DNA of 20,613 nucleotides. Source: Oscillospiraceae bacterium. GTDB taxonomy: Bacteria; Bacillota_A; Clostridia; Oscillospirales; Oscillospiraceae. Position 1 is the first letter of the stretch, and each line of letters begins with the position of its first letter. Below the pieces are notes generated by a model. It worked only from the letters and a program-made list of their open reading frames with translations. It was not told where the DNA came from and did no database searches. The DNA lies in NCBI GenBank assembly GCA_017408725.1, contig JAFQUA010000022.1, positions 1-20,613 on the forward strand, written 5' to 3'. Positions 7,092 through 15,324 of this stretch are shown piece after piece. The position numbers and the translations under genes are program-made.

Positions 7092-9158
7092 ATGTATACA
7101 GTTAGTTCCATTCGCAACATCTGCCTGCTGGGACACAGCGGCAGCGGTAAGTCTGCTCTGGCAGAAAGCTTACTTTACATGACCGGTGCCATTGACCGTA
7201 TGGGCAAGAATGCCGACGGTAACACCGTTTGCGACTATGATCCCGAAGAGATCCGCCGCAATATTTCCATTTCTACTTCTGTTGTTCCGCTGGAGTACAA
7301 CAACTGCAAGATCAATATTCTGGATACCCCCGGTGCATTCGATTTCTCCGGTGCTGTTATGGAAGCGCTCCGTGCTGCCGATGCCGCTATTCTGGTCTGC
7401 TCCGCTAAGGACGGCATTACCGTTGGTTTCGAGAAGGCATGGAAGTACTGCGAAGAGCGCAATATGCCCCGTTTCATTTACATCTCCAAGGTTGATGAGG
7501 ATAACTCCGACTATAATGCCACCTTTGATGCTCTGCGCGAGAAGTACGGCAATAAGATCGCTCCTGTTGTGGTTCCCATCTGGGACGGCTCCAAGAAGGT
7601 TACCGGCATCATCGATGTGCTGAACAAGCGGGCTTACGAGATGCAGAAGCTGAAGAGAGTGGAGATCGCTGTTCCCGCTGACAAGGAATCCGTCATCGAA
7701 GAGTTCAACGACGCGCTGAAGGAAGCCGTTGCTGAGACCGACGAAGCTTTGATGGACCGCTTCTTTGAGGGTGACGATTTCACCTATGCTGAAATGATCA
7801 ACGGCCTGCATCAGGGCGTTAAGGATCTGAGCCTGTTCCCAGTTCTGTGCGGCTCCGGCATGACCTGCCTCGGCAGCTTGATGCTGATGGATCACATCAT
7901 CAGCCTGCTGCCCAACCCCGAGCAGGGCAACTACCACAAGGCTACCACTGCCGACGGCAAGACCGAAGAATTCGTGGTTTCTGCCGGTGGCGTGCCCTCC
8001 GCATTCGTCTGGAAAACCGTTTCCGATCAGTACGGCAAGTACTCTTACATCAAGGTTCTGTCCGGTGAGATCACTTCCGATACCACTCTGGTCAACGCCC
8101 GTACCGGTGAGACTGAGAAGCTGGGCCGCCTGTACTCCATGTGCGGCAAGAAGAACACCGAAGTCAAGGTTCTGTCCTGCGGCGATATCGGTGCCATCGG
8201 CAAGATGGACAAGGTAAAGACCGGCGATACCCTGTGCGATCCCAGAAAGGTCGTTTCTCTGAAGGCGATTCCTTACGCACAGCCCTGCTACTCCGTCGCC
8301 ATCGCTCCCAAGACCAAGGGTCAGGAAGAAAAGGTCGGCTCCGGCCTGAACCGCCTGAACGAAGAAGATCCCTCCTTCACTCTGGTCAACAATGCTGAGA
8401 CCCGTCAGCTGGTGCTGTCCGGTGCCGGCGACCAGCAGCTGGATGTTCTGGTCTCCAAGCTGAAGACCCGCTTCGGTGTGGACGCTGTTCTCAGCCCCGC
8501 CAAGGTCGCTTACCGCGAAAAGATCAAGAAGACCGTTCAGGCTCACGGCCGTCATAAGAAGCAGACCGGCGGCAGCGGCCAGTTCGGTGATGTATGGGTC
8601 CGTTTTGAGCCCCAGGAAGAGCAGGACGAGATGATCTTCGCAGAAGAAGTCTTCGGCGGCTCCGTTCCCAGAAACTTCTACCCCGCTGTTGAAAAGGGTA
8701 TTCAGGAAGCCGTTCAGAGAGGTCCTCTGGCAGGCTATCCCATGGTCGGCCTGAAGGCTGTTCTGTACGATGGTTCTTACCACCCCGTCGACTCCAACGA
8801 AATGGCATTTAAGCTGGCTGCTATCCTGGCATTTAAGGAAGCTATGCCCAACGCCGCTCCCACTCTGCTGGAGCCCATCGGCACTCTGGCCGTTTCCGTC
8901 CCCGAGGATTACGTCGGCGACGTTATGGGCGATCTGAGCAAGCGCCGCGGCCGTCCCATGGGCATGAACCCCGATGCCGACGGCAACACAGTCATTGAGG
9001 CTGAAGTTCCCATGGCAGAAATGGGCACCTATGCTATTGACCTGCGTGCTATGACTCAGGCCCGTGGCTCCTTCACTCTGAACTTCGAGCGTTACGAGGA
9101 AGTTCCCAAGGCCAACCAGCAGAAGATCATCGACGACGCAAAGCGCGACGAAGAGTAA
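7092..9158 (+). CDS. Elongation factor G-like GTPase (EF-G paralogue)
   Basis: A 688-residue protein with all five EF-G domains. The G domain has G1 GHSGSGKS (14-21), a switch I NISIST where EF-G usually has GITI, G3 DTPG (78-81), G4 SKVD (132-135, usually NKxD) and a G5-like CGSG. In canonical EF-G the DTPG motif is followed by a catalytic histidine (DTPGH); here it is alanine (A82). This is shared in kind with EF-G-like paralogues such as Thermus EF-G-2, which has tyrosine there. Domain IV and V landmarks (GDLSKRRGRP, YAIDLRAMTQARG) are intact, so ribosome binding is likely. Codon choice is strikingly restricted (Lys mostly AAG, Leu mostly CTG), suggesting high expression. It has its own promoter and terminator. 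AAAGGAG lies 7 bp before the ATG. The cellular role is unknown. Confidence 0.9.
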   Translation: MYTVSSIRNICLLGHSGSGKSALAESLLYMTGAIDRMGKNADGNTVCDYDPEEIRRNISISTSVVPLEYNNCKINILDTPGAFDFSGAVMEALRAADAAILVCSAKDGITVGFEKAWKYCEERNMPRFIYISKVDEDNSDYNATFDALREKYGNKIAPVVVPIWDGSKKVTGIIDVLNKRAYEMQKLKRVEIAVPADKESVIEEFNDALKEAVAETDEALMDRFFEGDDFTYAEMINGLHQGVKDLSLFPVLCGSGMTCLGSLMLMDHIISLLPNPEQGNYHKATTADGKTEEFVVSAGGVPSAFVWKTVSDQYGKYSYIKVLSGEITSDTTLVNARTGETEKLGRLYSMCGKKNTEVKVLSCGDIGAIGKMDKVKTGDTLCDPRKVVSLKAIPYAQPCYSVAIAPKTKGQEEKVGSGLNRLNEEDPSFTLVNNAETRQLVLSGAGDQQLDVLVSKLKTRFGVDAVLSPAKVAYREKIKKTVQAHGRHKKQTGGSGQFGDVWVRFEPQEEQDEMIFAEEVFGGSVPRNFYPAVEKGIQEAVQRGPLAGYPMVGLKAVLYDGSYHPVDSNEMAFKLAAILAFKEAMPNAAPTLLEPIGTLAVSVPEDYVGDVMGDLSKRRGRPMGMNPDADGNTVIEAEVPMAEMGTYAIDLRAMTQARGSFTLNFERYEEVPKANQQKIIDDAKRDEE

Positions 9159-9170
9159 TTGTATATTTTG

Positions 9171-9200
9171 GCGGCGCAGCTTAGGCTGCGCCGCTTTTTT
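9171..9200 (+). terminator. Terminator of the EF-G paralogue gene
   Basis: A perfect 10-bp stem, GCGGCGCAGC (9171-9180) and GCTGCGCCGC (9185-9194), closes a TTAG loop and is followed by six T. It is a textbook intrinsic terminator. Confidence 0.95.
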
Positions 9201-9203
9201 GTG

Positions 9204-9232
9204 TGGAAATATCAGTGCTTTTGTGATACAAT
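9204..9232 (+). promoter_or_regulatory. Probable promoter of the rsmF-like gene
   Basis: -10 TACAAT (9227-9232) with an extended TGA directly before it, and a weak -35 TGGAAA (9204-9209) at 17-bp spacing. It sits between the preceding terminator and the ATG at 9266. Confidence 0.6.
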
Positions 9233-9265
9233 AAAGAAAACAATGGTTGTTTAGGAGGAGCAGCT

Positions 9266-10564
9266 ATGCTTCCGGAAGCTTTTTTGAATCGAATGCAACA
9301 ACAGCTGGGAGACGAATATCATGCTTTTTTAGAAAGCTTAGAGCGCCCCAGAGCCGTAGCTCTGCGTTTCAATCCCCTAAAATGCGACAGTATCCCCTGT
9401 CTTCCCTTCGTTCAGACACCGGTCCCATGGGAGCCCATGGGTTTTTATTACGACCCTGCTTCCAGACCCGGTCTGCACCCTTATCACGAAGCCGGCGTAT
9501 ACTATTTACAGGAAGCCAGTGCCATGGCACCGGTACAGCTTCTGGATCCCCAGCCCGGTGAGATAATATGCGATCTGTGCGCGGCACCCGGCGGAAAATC
9601 CACCCAGATCGCAGGCCGGCTTATGGGTAAGGGATTTTTGCTTTGCAACGAATATAATCCCAAACGGGCGAAGATCCTGTCCCGGAATATCGAGCGCATG
9701 GGCATTGCCAATGCTTTGGTAACCAATGAACACCCCGAAAAGCTTGCCCAGCGGCTACCGGGCTTTTTTGATCGGGTGCTCATTGATGCCCCTTGCTCCG
9801 GTGAGGGAATGTTCCGTAAGGAAGAAGCCGCAGTGGAAGACTGGAGCGAGGAGACCGTTGCCATGTGCGCCCGCCGGCAGGCGGAAATCTTAGACTCCGG
9901 TGCTCTTCTTGTCCGCCCCGGCGGCAGGCTGGTTTACTCCACCTGCACCTTTGCTCCAGCAGAAAATGAAGAAGCTGTTGCCGCATTTCTGGAAAGACAT
10001 CCGGAATTTGAGCCGGAATCCATCGTCGCTCCGTGGTTTACCGCCGGAAACACCGGCAATTATCGGATGTGGCCCCACAAACTTCTGGGGGAAGGACATT
10101 TTGCGGCGGTTTTGAAAAGAAAAGACGGCACGGACGAAGAACCCAAAGAAGAAACCGGAGAAAAAGCGCCCGCGTTATGGAATGCATTCGCAAAGGACCT
10201 GGGCATCACGCTTCCCGAGGGAAAATTCCTCACTTTCGGGCAAAGTCTGTATTATGCACCAAAGGAACTTCCGCAGATAAAAGGGTTAAAGGTACTGCGT
10301 CCCGGTCTGGAGCTGGGAATCTTAAAGAAAGACCGTTTCGAACCCGCCCATGCCCTTGCTCTTTGGCTGGATGGCTGCAGCAGATGTGTGGATCTGGCAC
10401 CGGAAAATCAGGAACTGAACGCCTACCTCCACGGGGCTGTGATCCCCAGCGGTCACAAGGGCTGGTGCCTTGTAAAAGTAAGCGGATTTTCTCTTGGCTG
10501 GGGCAAAGGTGACGGCGTACAGCTCAAGAATCATTACCCAAAAGGACTGCGAAGACTTGGCTGA
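9266..10564 (+). CDS. rsmF: RsmF/NOP2-type rRNA m5C methyltransferase
   Basis: A 432-residue SAM-dependent RNA cytosine-5 methyltransferase. A short N-terminal domain with RxVALRFNPLK-like sequence (about 28-39) precedes the Rossmann fold. The SAM site is DLCAAPGGKST (103-113). Both family cysteines are present: C177 in DAPCSGEGMF (product release) and C227 in STCTF (nucleophile). The C-terminal part (about 330-432) fits the PUA-like RNA-binding domain of RsmF/YebU relatives. The target is inferred to be a 16S rRNA cytosine; the exact base cannot be read from sequence. AGGAGG (9253-9258) lies 7 bp before the ATG. No terminator separates it from murA, but murA has its own strong promoter. Confidence 0.88.
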   Translation: MLPEAFLNRMQQQLGDEYHAFLESLERPRAVALRFNPLKCDSIPCLPFVQTPVPWEPMGFYYDPASRPGLHPYHEAGVYYLQEASAMAPVQLLDPQPGEIICDLCAAPGGKSTQIAGRLMGKGFLLCNEYNPKRAKILSRNIERMGIANALVTNEHPEKLAQRLPGFFDRVLIDAPCSGEGMFRKEEAAVEDWSEETVAMCARRQAEILDSGALLVRPGGRLVYSTCTFAPAENEEAVAAFLERHPEFEPESIVAPWFTAGNTGNYRMWPHKLLGEGHFAAVLKRKDGTDEEPKEETGEKAPALWNAFAKDLGITLPEGKFLTFGQSLYYAPKELPQIKGLKVLRPGLELGILKKDRFEPAHALALWLDGCSRCVDLAPENQELNAYLHGAVIPSGHKGWCLVKVSGFSLGWGKGDGVQLKNHYPKGLRRLG

Positions 10565-10572
10565 ATTTGCAC

Positions 10573-10601
10573 TTTACATAATCATTTTATTGTGGTATAA
10601 T
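10573..10601 (+). promoter_or_regulatory. Promoter of murA
   Basis: -35 TTTACA (10573-10578), a 17-bp spacer and a perfect -10 TATAAT (10596-10601) preceded by TGG (extended -10). It starts 9 bp after the rsmF stop codon. Confidence 0.88.
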
Positions 10602-10648
10602 AATCAAACTGGTTATAAATACAATTTTTCGCAAGGAGAGGATCATCC

Positions 10649-11914
10649 TTGGCACGATATGAAATTCACGGCGGCACTCCCCTGAACGGTACCGTTACCA
10701 TCAGCGGTGCAAAGAATGCGGCTGTGGCGATTTTACCGGCTGCGCTGCTGGTCAGCGGCAGGTGCCGGATCGAAAACGTACCGGACATTTCCGATGTTCG
10801 GATCTTACTGTCCATTCTGGAAGGAATGGGCGCCGAGATCGACACTACCGAACCCGGCGTGGTGGAAATTGATTGTTCCAATGTCACCAGCACCTGCCCT
10901 GATCAGGAACTGGTTAAAAAAATGCGCGCCAGCTATTACTTGATGGGCGCGCTGCTTGGAAAATTCGGCCGTGCCCATGTGGCATTGCCCGGCGGCTGTA
11001 ATTTTGCTTCCCGCCCCATCGATCAGCATATCAAGGGATTCGCCGCGCTGGGCGCCGATATCGAAGAAACCGACGATTATGTTGAGTTGTCCCCCGGCCC
11101 CAACGGATTGCAAGGCAACCGTGTCAGTCTGGACATGGTCAGCGTCGGCGCAACGGTAAACATCATGATCGCGGCAACCCTGATGCCCGGCCAGACTGTC
11201 ATTGAAAACGCGGCAAAAGAGCCCCACATCGTTGATCTGGCAAACTTCCTCAATACCATGGGCGCACACATCTCCGGTGCCGGTACAGACACCGTTAAGA
11301 TCCGCGGCGTGGAAAAGCTGCAGGGCGGCACCTATGCCATCATCCCTGACCAGATCGAGGCCGGAACTTATATGGCCGCGGTGGTCGCTGCCGGCGGCAA
11401 TGTACTGGTCAAAAATGTGATCCCCAAGCATATGGAGTGTATTACCTCCAAGCTGGCGGAAATGGGTGCGGATGTGACCAACTTTGATGATGCCATCCGA
11501 ATCCGCAGAGAGGGCAATTTGCGGCATACTACTGTAAAGACCCGTCCCTACCCCGGTTTCCCCACGGATATGCAGGCTCAGATTTGCGTATGTATGTCTC
11601 TGGCTTCCGGTGTCAGCCGGCTGACCGAAAGTGTGTATGAGACCCGCTTCTTCGGTTACTGTGACGAGCTGGAAAGCATGGGCGCTGATATCCAGATCAG
11701 CGGCAAGACCGCCATCGTTACCGGCTCAGAAAAGCTGTTTGGCGCTACCGTCAGTGCCAACGACCTGCGCGCGGGTGCCGCTTTGGTCATCGCAGGACTT
11801 GCAGCCGAAGGTACGACCTGGGTCAAAAACATCCACTATGTGGAACGCGGATATGAAAATTTGATCGAAAAACTCAGTAATCTGGGCGCACAGATCCGCA
11901 GAATTGAAGATTGA
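10649..11914 (+). CDS. murA: UDP-N-acetylglucosamine 1-carboxyvinyltransferase MurA
   Basis: A 421-residue EPSP-synthase-fold enzyme that transfers enolpyruvate from PEP to UDP-GlcNAc, the first committed step of peptidoglycan precursor synthesis in the cytoplasm. The substrate-binding SGAKNAAV is at 19-26 (K22, N23). The active-site loop LPGGCNFASRP (113-123) keeps the catalytic cysteine C117, so the protein should be fosfomycin-sensitive by that criterion. KMRASYYLMG (91-100) holds the conserved arginine. The start is TTG at 10649; AAGGAG (10633-10638) is 10 bp upstream and no ATG is better placed. Length and full-length similarity are normal. It is transcribed from its own promoter and ends at a bidirectional terminator shared with cysK. 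Confidence 0.97.
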   Translation: MARYEIHGGTPLNGTVTISGAKNAAVAILPAALLVSGRCRIENVPDISDVRILLSILEGMGAEIDTTEPGVVEIDCSNVTSTCPDQELVKKMRASYYLMGALLGKFGRAHVALPGGCNFASRPIDQHIKGFAALGADIEETDDYVELSPGPNGLQGNRVSLDMVSVGATVNIMIAATLMPGQTVIENAAKEPHIVDLANFLNTMGAHISGAGTDTVKIRGVEKLQGGTYAIIPDQIEAGTYMAAVVAAGGNVLVKNVIPKHMECITSKLAEMGADVTNFDDAIRIRREGNLRHTTVKTRPYPGFPTDMQAQICVCMSLASGVSRLTESVYETRFFGYCDELESMGADIQISGKTAIVTGSEKLFGATVSANDLRAGAALVIAGLAAEGTTWVKNIHYVERGYENLIEKLSNLGAQIRRIED

Positions 11915-11920
11915 CAGCAA

Positions 11921-11945
11921 AAGGGCGTGCCAGCGGCACGCCCTT
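11921..11945. terminator. Bidirectional terminator between murA and cysK
   Basis: AAGGGCGTGCC (11921-11931) and GGCACGCCCTT (11935-11945) form an 11-bp stem with a 3-nt loop in the 34-bp gap between the convergent stop codons. Both sides carry T-rich tails in their own direction (TATCTTATT on plus, TTTGCTGT on minus). Confidence 0.88.
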
Positions 11946-11948
11946 ATC

Positions 11949-12875
11949 TTATTCATCAAACAAGCCTGTGGAAAGATACCGTTCACCGGAATCCGGAAGC
12001 AGCACCACGATGGTCTTGCCCTTGTTTTCCGGTCGCTTTGCCAGTTGACAGGCTGCGAATACCGCAGCGCCGGAAGAGATTCCCGCAAGAAAGCCTTCTG
12101 TTTTGCCGAACCGGCGCATCATCGCGAAAGCATCCTTATCCCCGACGGGAATGATCTCATCGATCACCGCCCTGTCCAGTATTTCCGGAATGAAACCCGC
12201 TCCAATTCCCTGCAGGCCATGGGCTCCCGCGCTTTTACCGGAAAGCACCGCAGATCCCGCAGGCTCCACAGCCACGATCTTTACATTCGGGTTCCGGTCT
12301 TTCAAATATCTGCCAACACCCGTAACGGTTCCGCCGGTTCCGGCGCCCGCAACGAAAATATCTACTTCGCCGTCCGTATCCGCCCAGATCTCAGGTCCGG
12401 TGGTTGCTATATGGGCAGCGGGATTGGCAGGATTCACAAACTGGCCGGGAATAAAGCTATTGGGATTCTCCTTCGAAAGCCGTTCAGCAATGGCAATGGC
12501 GCCGCTCATTCCCTTTTCTCCGGGAGAAAGCACCACCTCCGCGCCATAAGCAGCCATCAGCCGGCGGCGCTCGATGCTCATGGTATCCGGCATAACGATA
12601 CAGCACCGGTATCCCCGGGCAGCCGCCACAGCGCACAGACCGATGCCTGTATTACCGGATGTGGGTTCAATGATCAAAGTATCCTGCTTTAGTAACCCCT
12701 TGGCTTCCGCATCGTCCAGCATCGCCTTTGCCACCCGGTCCTTGACAGAACCGGCAACATTCATAAATTCCAGCTTGGCAAGCACCCGCGCGGAAAGAGC
12801 CTCTTCCTGCTCCAAATGCTTCAATTCCAGCAGCGGTGTTTTTCCAATCAGCTGTTCGGCGGATGTATAGATCAT
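11949..12875 (-). CDS. cysK: Cysteine synthase A (O-acetylserine sulfhydrylase)
   Basis: A 308-residue PLP enzyme of fold type II that makes cysteine from O-acetylserine and sulfide in the cytoplasm. The PLP lysine is K45 in VAGSVKDR (the family usually has NPxGSVKDR; here the proline is valine). PTSGNTG (71-77) binds the substrate carboxylate, and the glycine-rich [10 protein letters not shown] holds the cofactor phosphate. An in-frame GTG nine bases upstream gives a 311-residue version, but it overlaps the ribosome binding site; GGAGG (12884-12888) is 8 bp before the ATG at 12875, so that start is used. It diverges from cysE, which makes its substrate. Single unit with a consensus promoter. 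Confidence 0.95.
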   Translation of the reverse strand: MIYTSAEQLIGKTPLLELKHLEQEEALSARVLAKLEFMNVAGSVKDRVAKAMLDDAEAKGLLKQDTLIIEPTSGNTGIGLCAVAAARGYRCCIVMPDTMSIERRRLMAAYGAEVVLSPGEKGMSGAIAIAERLSKENPNSFIPGQFVNPANPAAHIATTGPEIWADTDGEVDIFVAGAGTGGTVTGVGRYLKDRNPNVKIVAVEPAGSAVLSGKSAGAHGLQGIGAGFIPEILDRAVIDEIIPVGDKDAFAMMRRFGKTEGFLAGISSGAAVFAACQLAKRPENKGKTIVVLLPDSGERYLSTGLFDE

Positions 12876-12905
12876 ACGACGCACCTCCCTATCATTCTGC
12901 TACTG

Positions 12906-12935
12906 ATTATACAAAGTGAAGTTACCCCTTGTCAA
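12906..12935 (-). promoter_or_regulatory. Promoter of cysK
   Basis: Minus strand: perfect -35 TTGACA (12930-12935), an 18-bp spacer and perfect -10 TATAAT (12906-12911). Its -35 forms one arm of the dyad shared with the cysE promoter, so it may be repressible despite its consensus strength. Confidence 0.88.
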
Positions 12936-12953
12936 TCCACAGAATCGATTGAC
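12931..12953. promoter_or_regulatory. Candidate shared operator between cysK and cysE
   Basis: GTCAATC (12931-12937) and GATTGAC (12947-12953) are a perfect 7-bp inverted repeat with a 9-bp spacer. Each arm covers a -35 box of one divergent promoter. Five of the seven bases per arm are -35 sequence, so part of the symmetry is forced by the promoters; the extra matching bases make an operator plausible but not proven. Confidence 0.4.
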
Positions 12954-12977
12954 TTTGCTCTCCTGTTGTGCTATAAC
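12949..12977 (+). promoter_or_regulatory. Promoter of cysE
   Basis: -35 TTGACT (12949-12954), a 17-bp spacer and -10 TATAAC (12972-12977), 27 bp before the ATG. It faces away from the cysK promoter, with only 13 bp between the two -35 boxes. Confidence 0.82.
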
Positions 12978-13004
12978 CATAAAAAAGCAAAGGGGGCAGT
13001 GACA

Positions 13005-13925
13005 ATGATTTCCATGAACGAACAAATCGAAAGTGTACTGGATCTGATTTTAGAGGACTACCGCCACGACCGGGACATTGATAAAATCGATCTTGTAAAC
13101 CATCCGGATAAGGATACCATCATTGATATTATCACCAAGCTGCGCCGCATCGTATTCCCCGGCTACGGAAAAGACAAAAATTACCGCATCTATAACGCCA
13201 AACACAATCTTTCCATGCTGATCGAGGATGTGATGTTCAATTTAAGCCGCCAGATCGCCTTGGTATTGCAGGGCAGCGGCATGGAAACCCAGCAGGCGCA
13301 AGTACGCGGTCAGGAAATTTGTATGGCTTTCTTCCGGGAGATTCCCAAGGTCCGCGCCTTGGTGCAGACGGATGTACAGGCCTCCTACGACGGCGACCCA
13401 GCCGCCACCAGCCACGATGAAATTATATTCTCCTACCCTGGCCTTTTTGCCATTACCGTCTACCGTCTGGCACATGAGCTGTATCAGCTGCAGGTTCCCA
13501 TGATCCCCCGGATGATGACGGAGCATGCCCACAGTGTCACCGGCATCGACATTCACCCCGGTGCTACCATCGGCGCTCATTTCTTCATCGACCACGGTAC
13601 CGGTATCGTCATTGGCGAAACCACCGTTATCGGCGAAGGTGTAAAGATCTATCAGGGTGTTACACTGGGCGGCCTTTCCACCCGGGGCGGGCAGAGCCTG
13701 CGGGGAAAAAAGCGCCATCCTACCATTGAAAACAATGTTACCATCTATGCAAACGCCTCTATTCTGGGCGGCGAAACAGTGATCGGTGCAGGCAGCGTCA
13801 TTGGCTCCAATGCATTTATTACCGAGTCGGTGGACCCCTGCACCACAGTAACCAATAAAATGCAGGAATTGCAGTACCGCCCCCGGGGCAACTGCTGTGA
13901 GGAATGCACGAAAAGTAAAGCATGA
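13005..13925 (+). CDS. cysE: Serine O-acetyltransferase
   Basis: A 306-residue enzyme of the long EpsC/SatA type that acetylates serine with acetyl-CoA to give O-acetylserine, the substrate of CysK. An alpha-helical N-terminal domain (about 1-170) is followed by a left-handed beta-helix of hexapeptide repeats (about 180-285). The catalytic pair is D196/H197 in IDHGTGIVIGET, and H238 in RHP matches the second conserved histidine. The tail (296-306) is cysteine-rich (three Cys) and ends in lysine-serine-lysine-alanine, not the terminal isoleucine that docks into CysK in the classical cysteine synthase complex. The start at 13005 follows the cysE promoter and AGGGGG 8 bp upstream; the longer open frame begins inside cysK and is untranscribed here. 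Confidence 0.94.
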   Translation: MISMNEQIESVLDLILEDYRHDRDIDKIDLVNHPDKDTIIDIITKLRRIVFPGYGKDKNYRIYNAKHNLSMLIEDVMFNLSRQIALVLQGSGMETQQAQVRGQEICMAFFREIPKVRALVQTDVQASYDGDPAATSHDEIIFSYPGLFAITVYRLAHELYQLQVPMIPRMMTEHAHSVTGIDIHPGATIGAHFFIDHGTGIVIGETTVIGEGVKIYQGVTLGGLSTRGGQSLRGKKRHPTIENNVTIYANASILGGETVIGAGSVIGSNAFITESVDPCTTVTNKMQELQYRPRGNCCEECTKSKA

Positions 13926-13930
13926 GATAA

Positions 13931-13953
13931 GGGCGCGTGCAATGCACGCGCCC
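13931..13953. terminator. Bidirectional terminator between cysE and the eda operon
   Basis: GGGCGCGTGC (13931-13940) and GCACGCGCCC (13944-13953) form a 10-bp GC stem with an AAT loop, 5 bp after the cysE stop and 12 bp after the stop of the DUF1292 gene. T-rich sequence follows on the plus side (TCTTGCATTTTCTT) and a shorter run on the minus side. Confidence 0.85.
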
Positions 13954-13965
13954 TCTTGCATTTTC

Positions 13966-14259
13966 TTATTCCTCGAAAGTCAGGACATCCTTGTAGCGGT
14001 CCTTGAAAATATCGTAGACAGCATTCAGAACATTCTCATCACCCACGGACAGGTAGTTCTCATTTTCCTCATCGATGGGCTCGACTTCCAGAATTACGAT
14101 CTCCGTTGCCAGCTCTTCGGCAGGCATCAGCACCAGATACTCTTTGCCTTCGTAGTCAACGCAGTCAAGGTACTCAAAATCAACATCCTCACCGTTTTCG
14201 TCGGTCAGGGTCAGAATGTTGGTCTGCTCCTCTTCCTGCAGGATCTCTTCGTTTGCCAT
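13966..14259 (-). CDS. DUF1292 domain protein
   Basis: A 97-residue, strongly acidic cytosolic protein. The middle (about 16-75) matches the DUF1292 pattern: a TDENGEDVDFEYLD strand pair, then YEGKEYLVLMPAEE, then VVILEVEP-like sequence (here EIVILEVEP), then an acidic helix near the C-terminus. The family is small, widespread in Firmicutes and of unknown function, often beside ruvX (yrrK) and Fur-type genes; here the context differs, as the last gene of eda-kdgK. AAGGAGG (14268-14274) lies 8 bp before the ATG at 14259 and overlaps the kdgK stop codon, so it is very likely co-transcribed and possibly coupled to kdgK. Confidence 0.88.
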   Translation of the reverse strand: MANEEILQEEEQTNILTLTDENGEDVDFEYLDCVDYEGKEYLVLMPAEELATEIVILEVEPIDEENENYLSVGDENVLNAVYDIFKDRYKDVLTFEE

Positions 14260-14272
14260 ATTTGTTTCCTCC

Positions 14273-15301
14273 TTATCTCTGAATACGGCCGGAGCCGTCG
14301 CCGCCGGCCAGTTTTTCAACTTCTGCTACGGTAACCATGTTGTAGTCACCTTCAATAGAATGCTTCAGTGCGGATGCCGCAACAGCGAATTCCACAGCTG
14401 CCTGGGTATCCTTTCCGGTCAGCAGGGAGTAGATCAGGCCACCACCGAAGCTGTCACCGCCGCCAACGCGGTCGATGATATGCAGATCATACTTCTTGGA
14501 GAAGCAGTACTCATCCTTTGCAACATTGTAGAGCATGGCGCTCCAGCCGTTGTCAAAAGCGGAATGGCTTTCGCGCAGGGTGATAGCAACCATTTCAAAG
14601 CCGAACTTGTCTGCCAGCTGCTTGGCAACGGACTTGTAGCCCTCGTGGTTCAGCTCGCCGGCATAAATATCGGTAGCCTCAGCTTCAATGCCGAATACAT
14701 CCTTGGCATCTTCCTCGTTGGAAATGCAAACATCCACATACTGGCACAGATCAGTCATGGCTTCCCGGGCCTGGTCACGGGTCCACAGCTTGCCGCGATA
14801 GTTCAGGTCGCAGGAAATCTTGATGCCCCGGGCCTTTGCAGCCTTGCAGGCATCCCGGCATATCTCAACCACATTGGCACCCAGTGCGGGAGTAATGCCG
14901 GTGAAGTGAAACCAATCGGCACCGTCAAAGATCTTATCCCAGTCAAAGTCCTCACGGCTTGCCTGAGAGATAGCAGAGTGGGCACGGTCATAAATGCAGA
15001 CAGAACCCCGCTGGGAAGCGCCCTTTTCATTGAAGTAGATGCCGATGCGGTCACCGCCCCGGGTGATCAGCTTGGTATCCACACCGTAACGGCGCAGGGA
15101 GTTAACGGCTGCCTGACCGATGGCGTGAACGGGCAGCTTGGTAACATAGGCAGCATCCATGCCATAGTTAGCCAGAGAAACGGCAACATTGGCTTCGCCG
15201 CCGCCAAAGGTGAATTCCACATGGTCGCACTGCACAAAGCGCTCATAGTTGTAAGGCTGCAGGCGAAGCATCAGTTCGCCAAAGGTAATAATTCTTGCCA
15301 T
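14273..15301 (-). CDS. kdgK: 2-keto-3-deoxygluconate kinase (PfkB family)
   Basis: A 342-residue PfkB-type sugar kinase. The N-terminal FGGGEANVAVSLA (32-44) is the sugar-binding signature, and DRVGGGDSFGGG (277-288) is the ATP/anion-hole motif with catalytic base D283. The substrate is assigned as 2-keto-3-deoxygluconate because the gene follows the KDPG aldolase gene by 23 bp in the same operon and the sequence pattern fits KDG kinases. Related 2-dehydro-3-deoxygalactonokinase activity cannot be excluded. Its product KDPG is the substrate of the neighbouring Eda. AAAGGAA lies about 7 bp before the ATG. Length is normal. No transporter or uronate isomerase gene lies in the window, so the upstream sugar is unknown. 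Confidence 0.92.
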   Translation of the reverse strand: MARIITFGELMLRLQPYNYERFVQCDHVEFTFGGGEANVAVSLANYGMDAAYVTKLPVHAIGQAAVNSLRRYGVDTKLITRGGDRIGIYFNEKGASQRGSVCIYDRAHSAISQASREDFDWDKIFDGADWFHFTGITPALGANVVEICRDACKAAKARGIKISCDLNYRGKLWTRDQAREAMTDLCQYVDVCISNEEDAKDVFGIEAEATDIYAGELNHEGYKSVAKQLADKFGFEMVAITLRESHSAFDNGWSAMLYNVAKDEYCFSKKYDLHIIDRVGGGDSFGGGLIYSLLTGKDTQAAVEFAVAASALKHSIEGDYNMVTVAEVEKLAGGDGSGRIQR

Positions 15302-15324
15302 AGCTTTTTCCTTTCTGTGTTTCC

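Noticed and set aside
6885..7136. Small minus-strand open frame upstream of the EF-G paralogue
   Set aside because: It runs through the promoter and leader of the EF-G gene, has no ribosome binding site and resembles no known protein.
7170..8783. 537-codon open frame on the minus strand inside the EF-G paralogue
   Set aside because: It is antisense to a gene with strong codon bias and G/C third positions, which removes stops from the opposite frame. It has no ribosome binding site, no promoter and no recognisable protein pattern.
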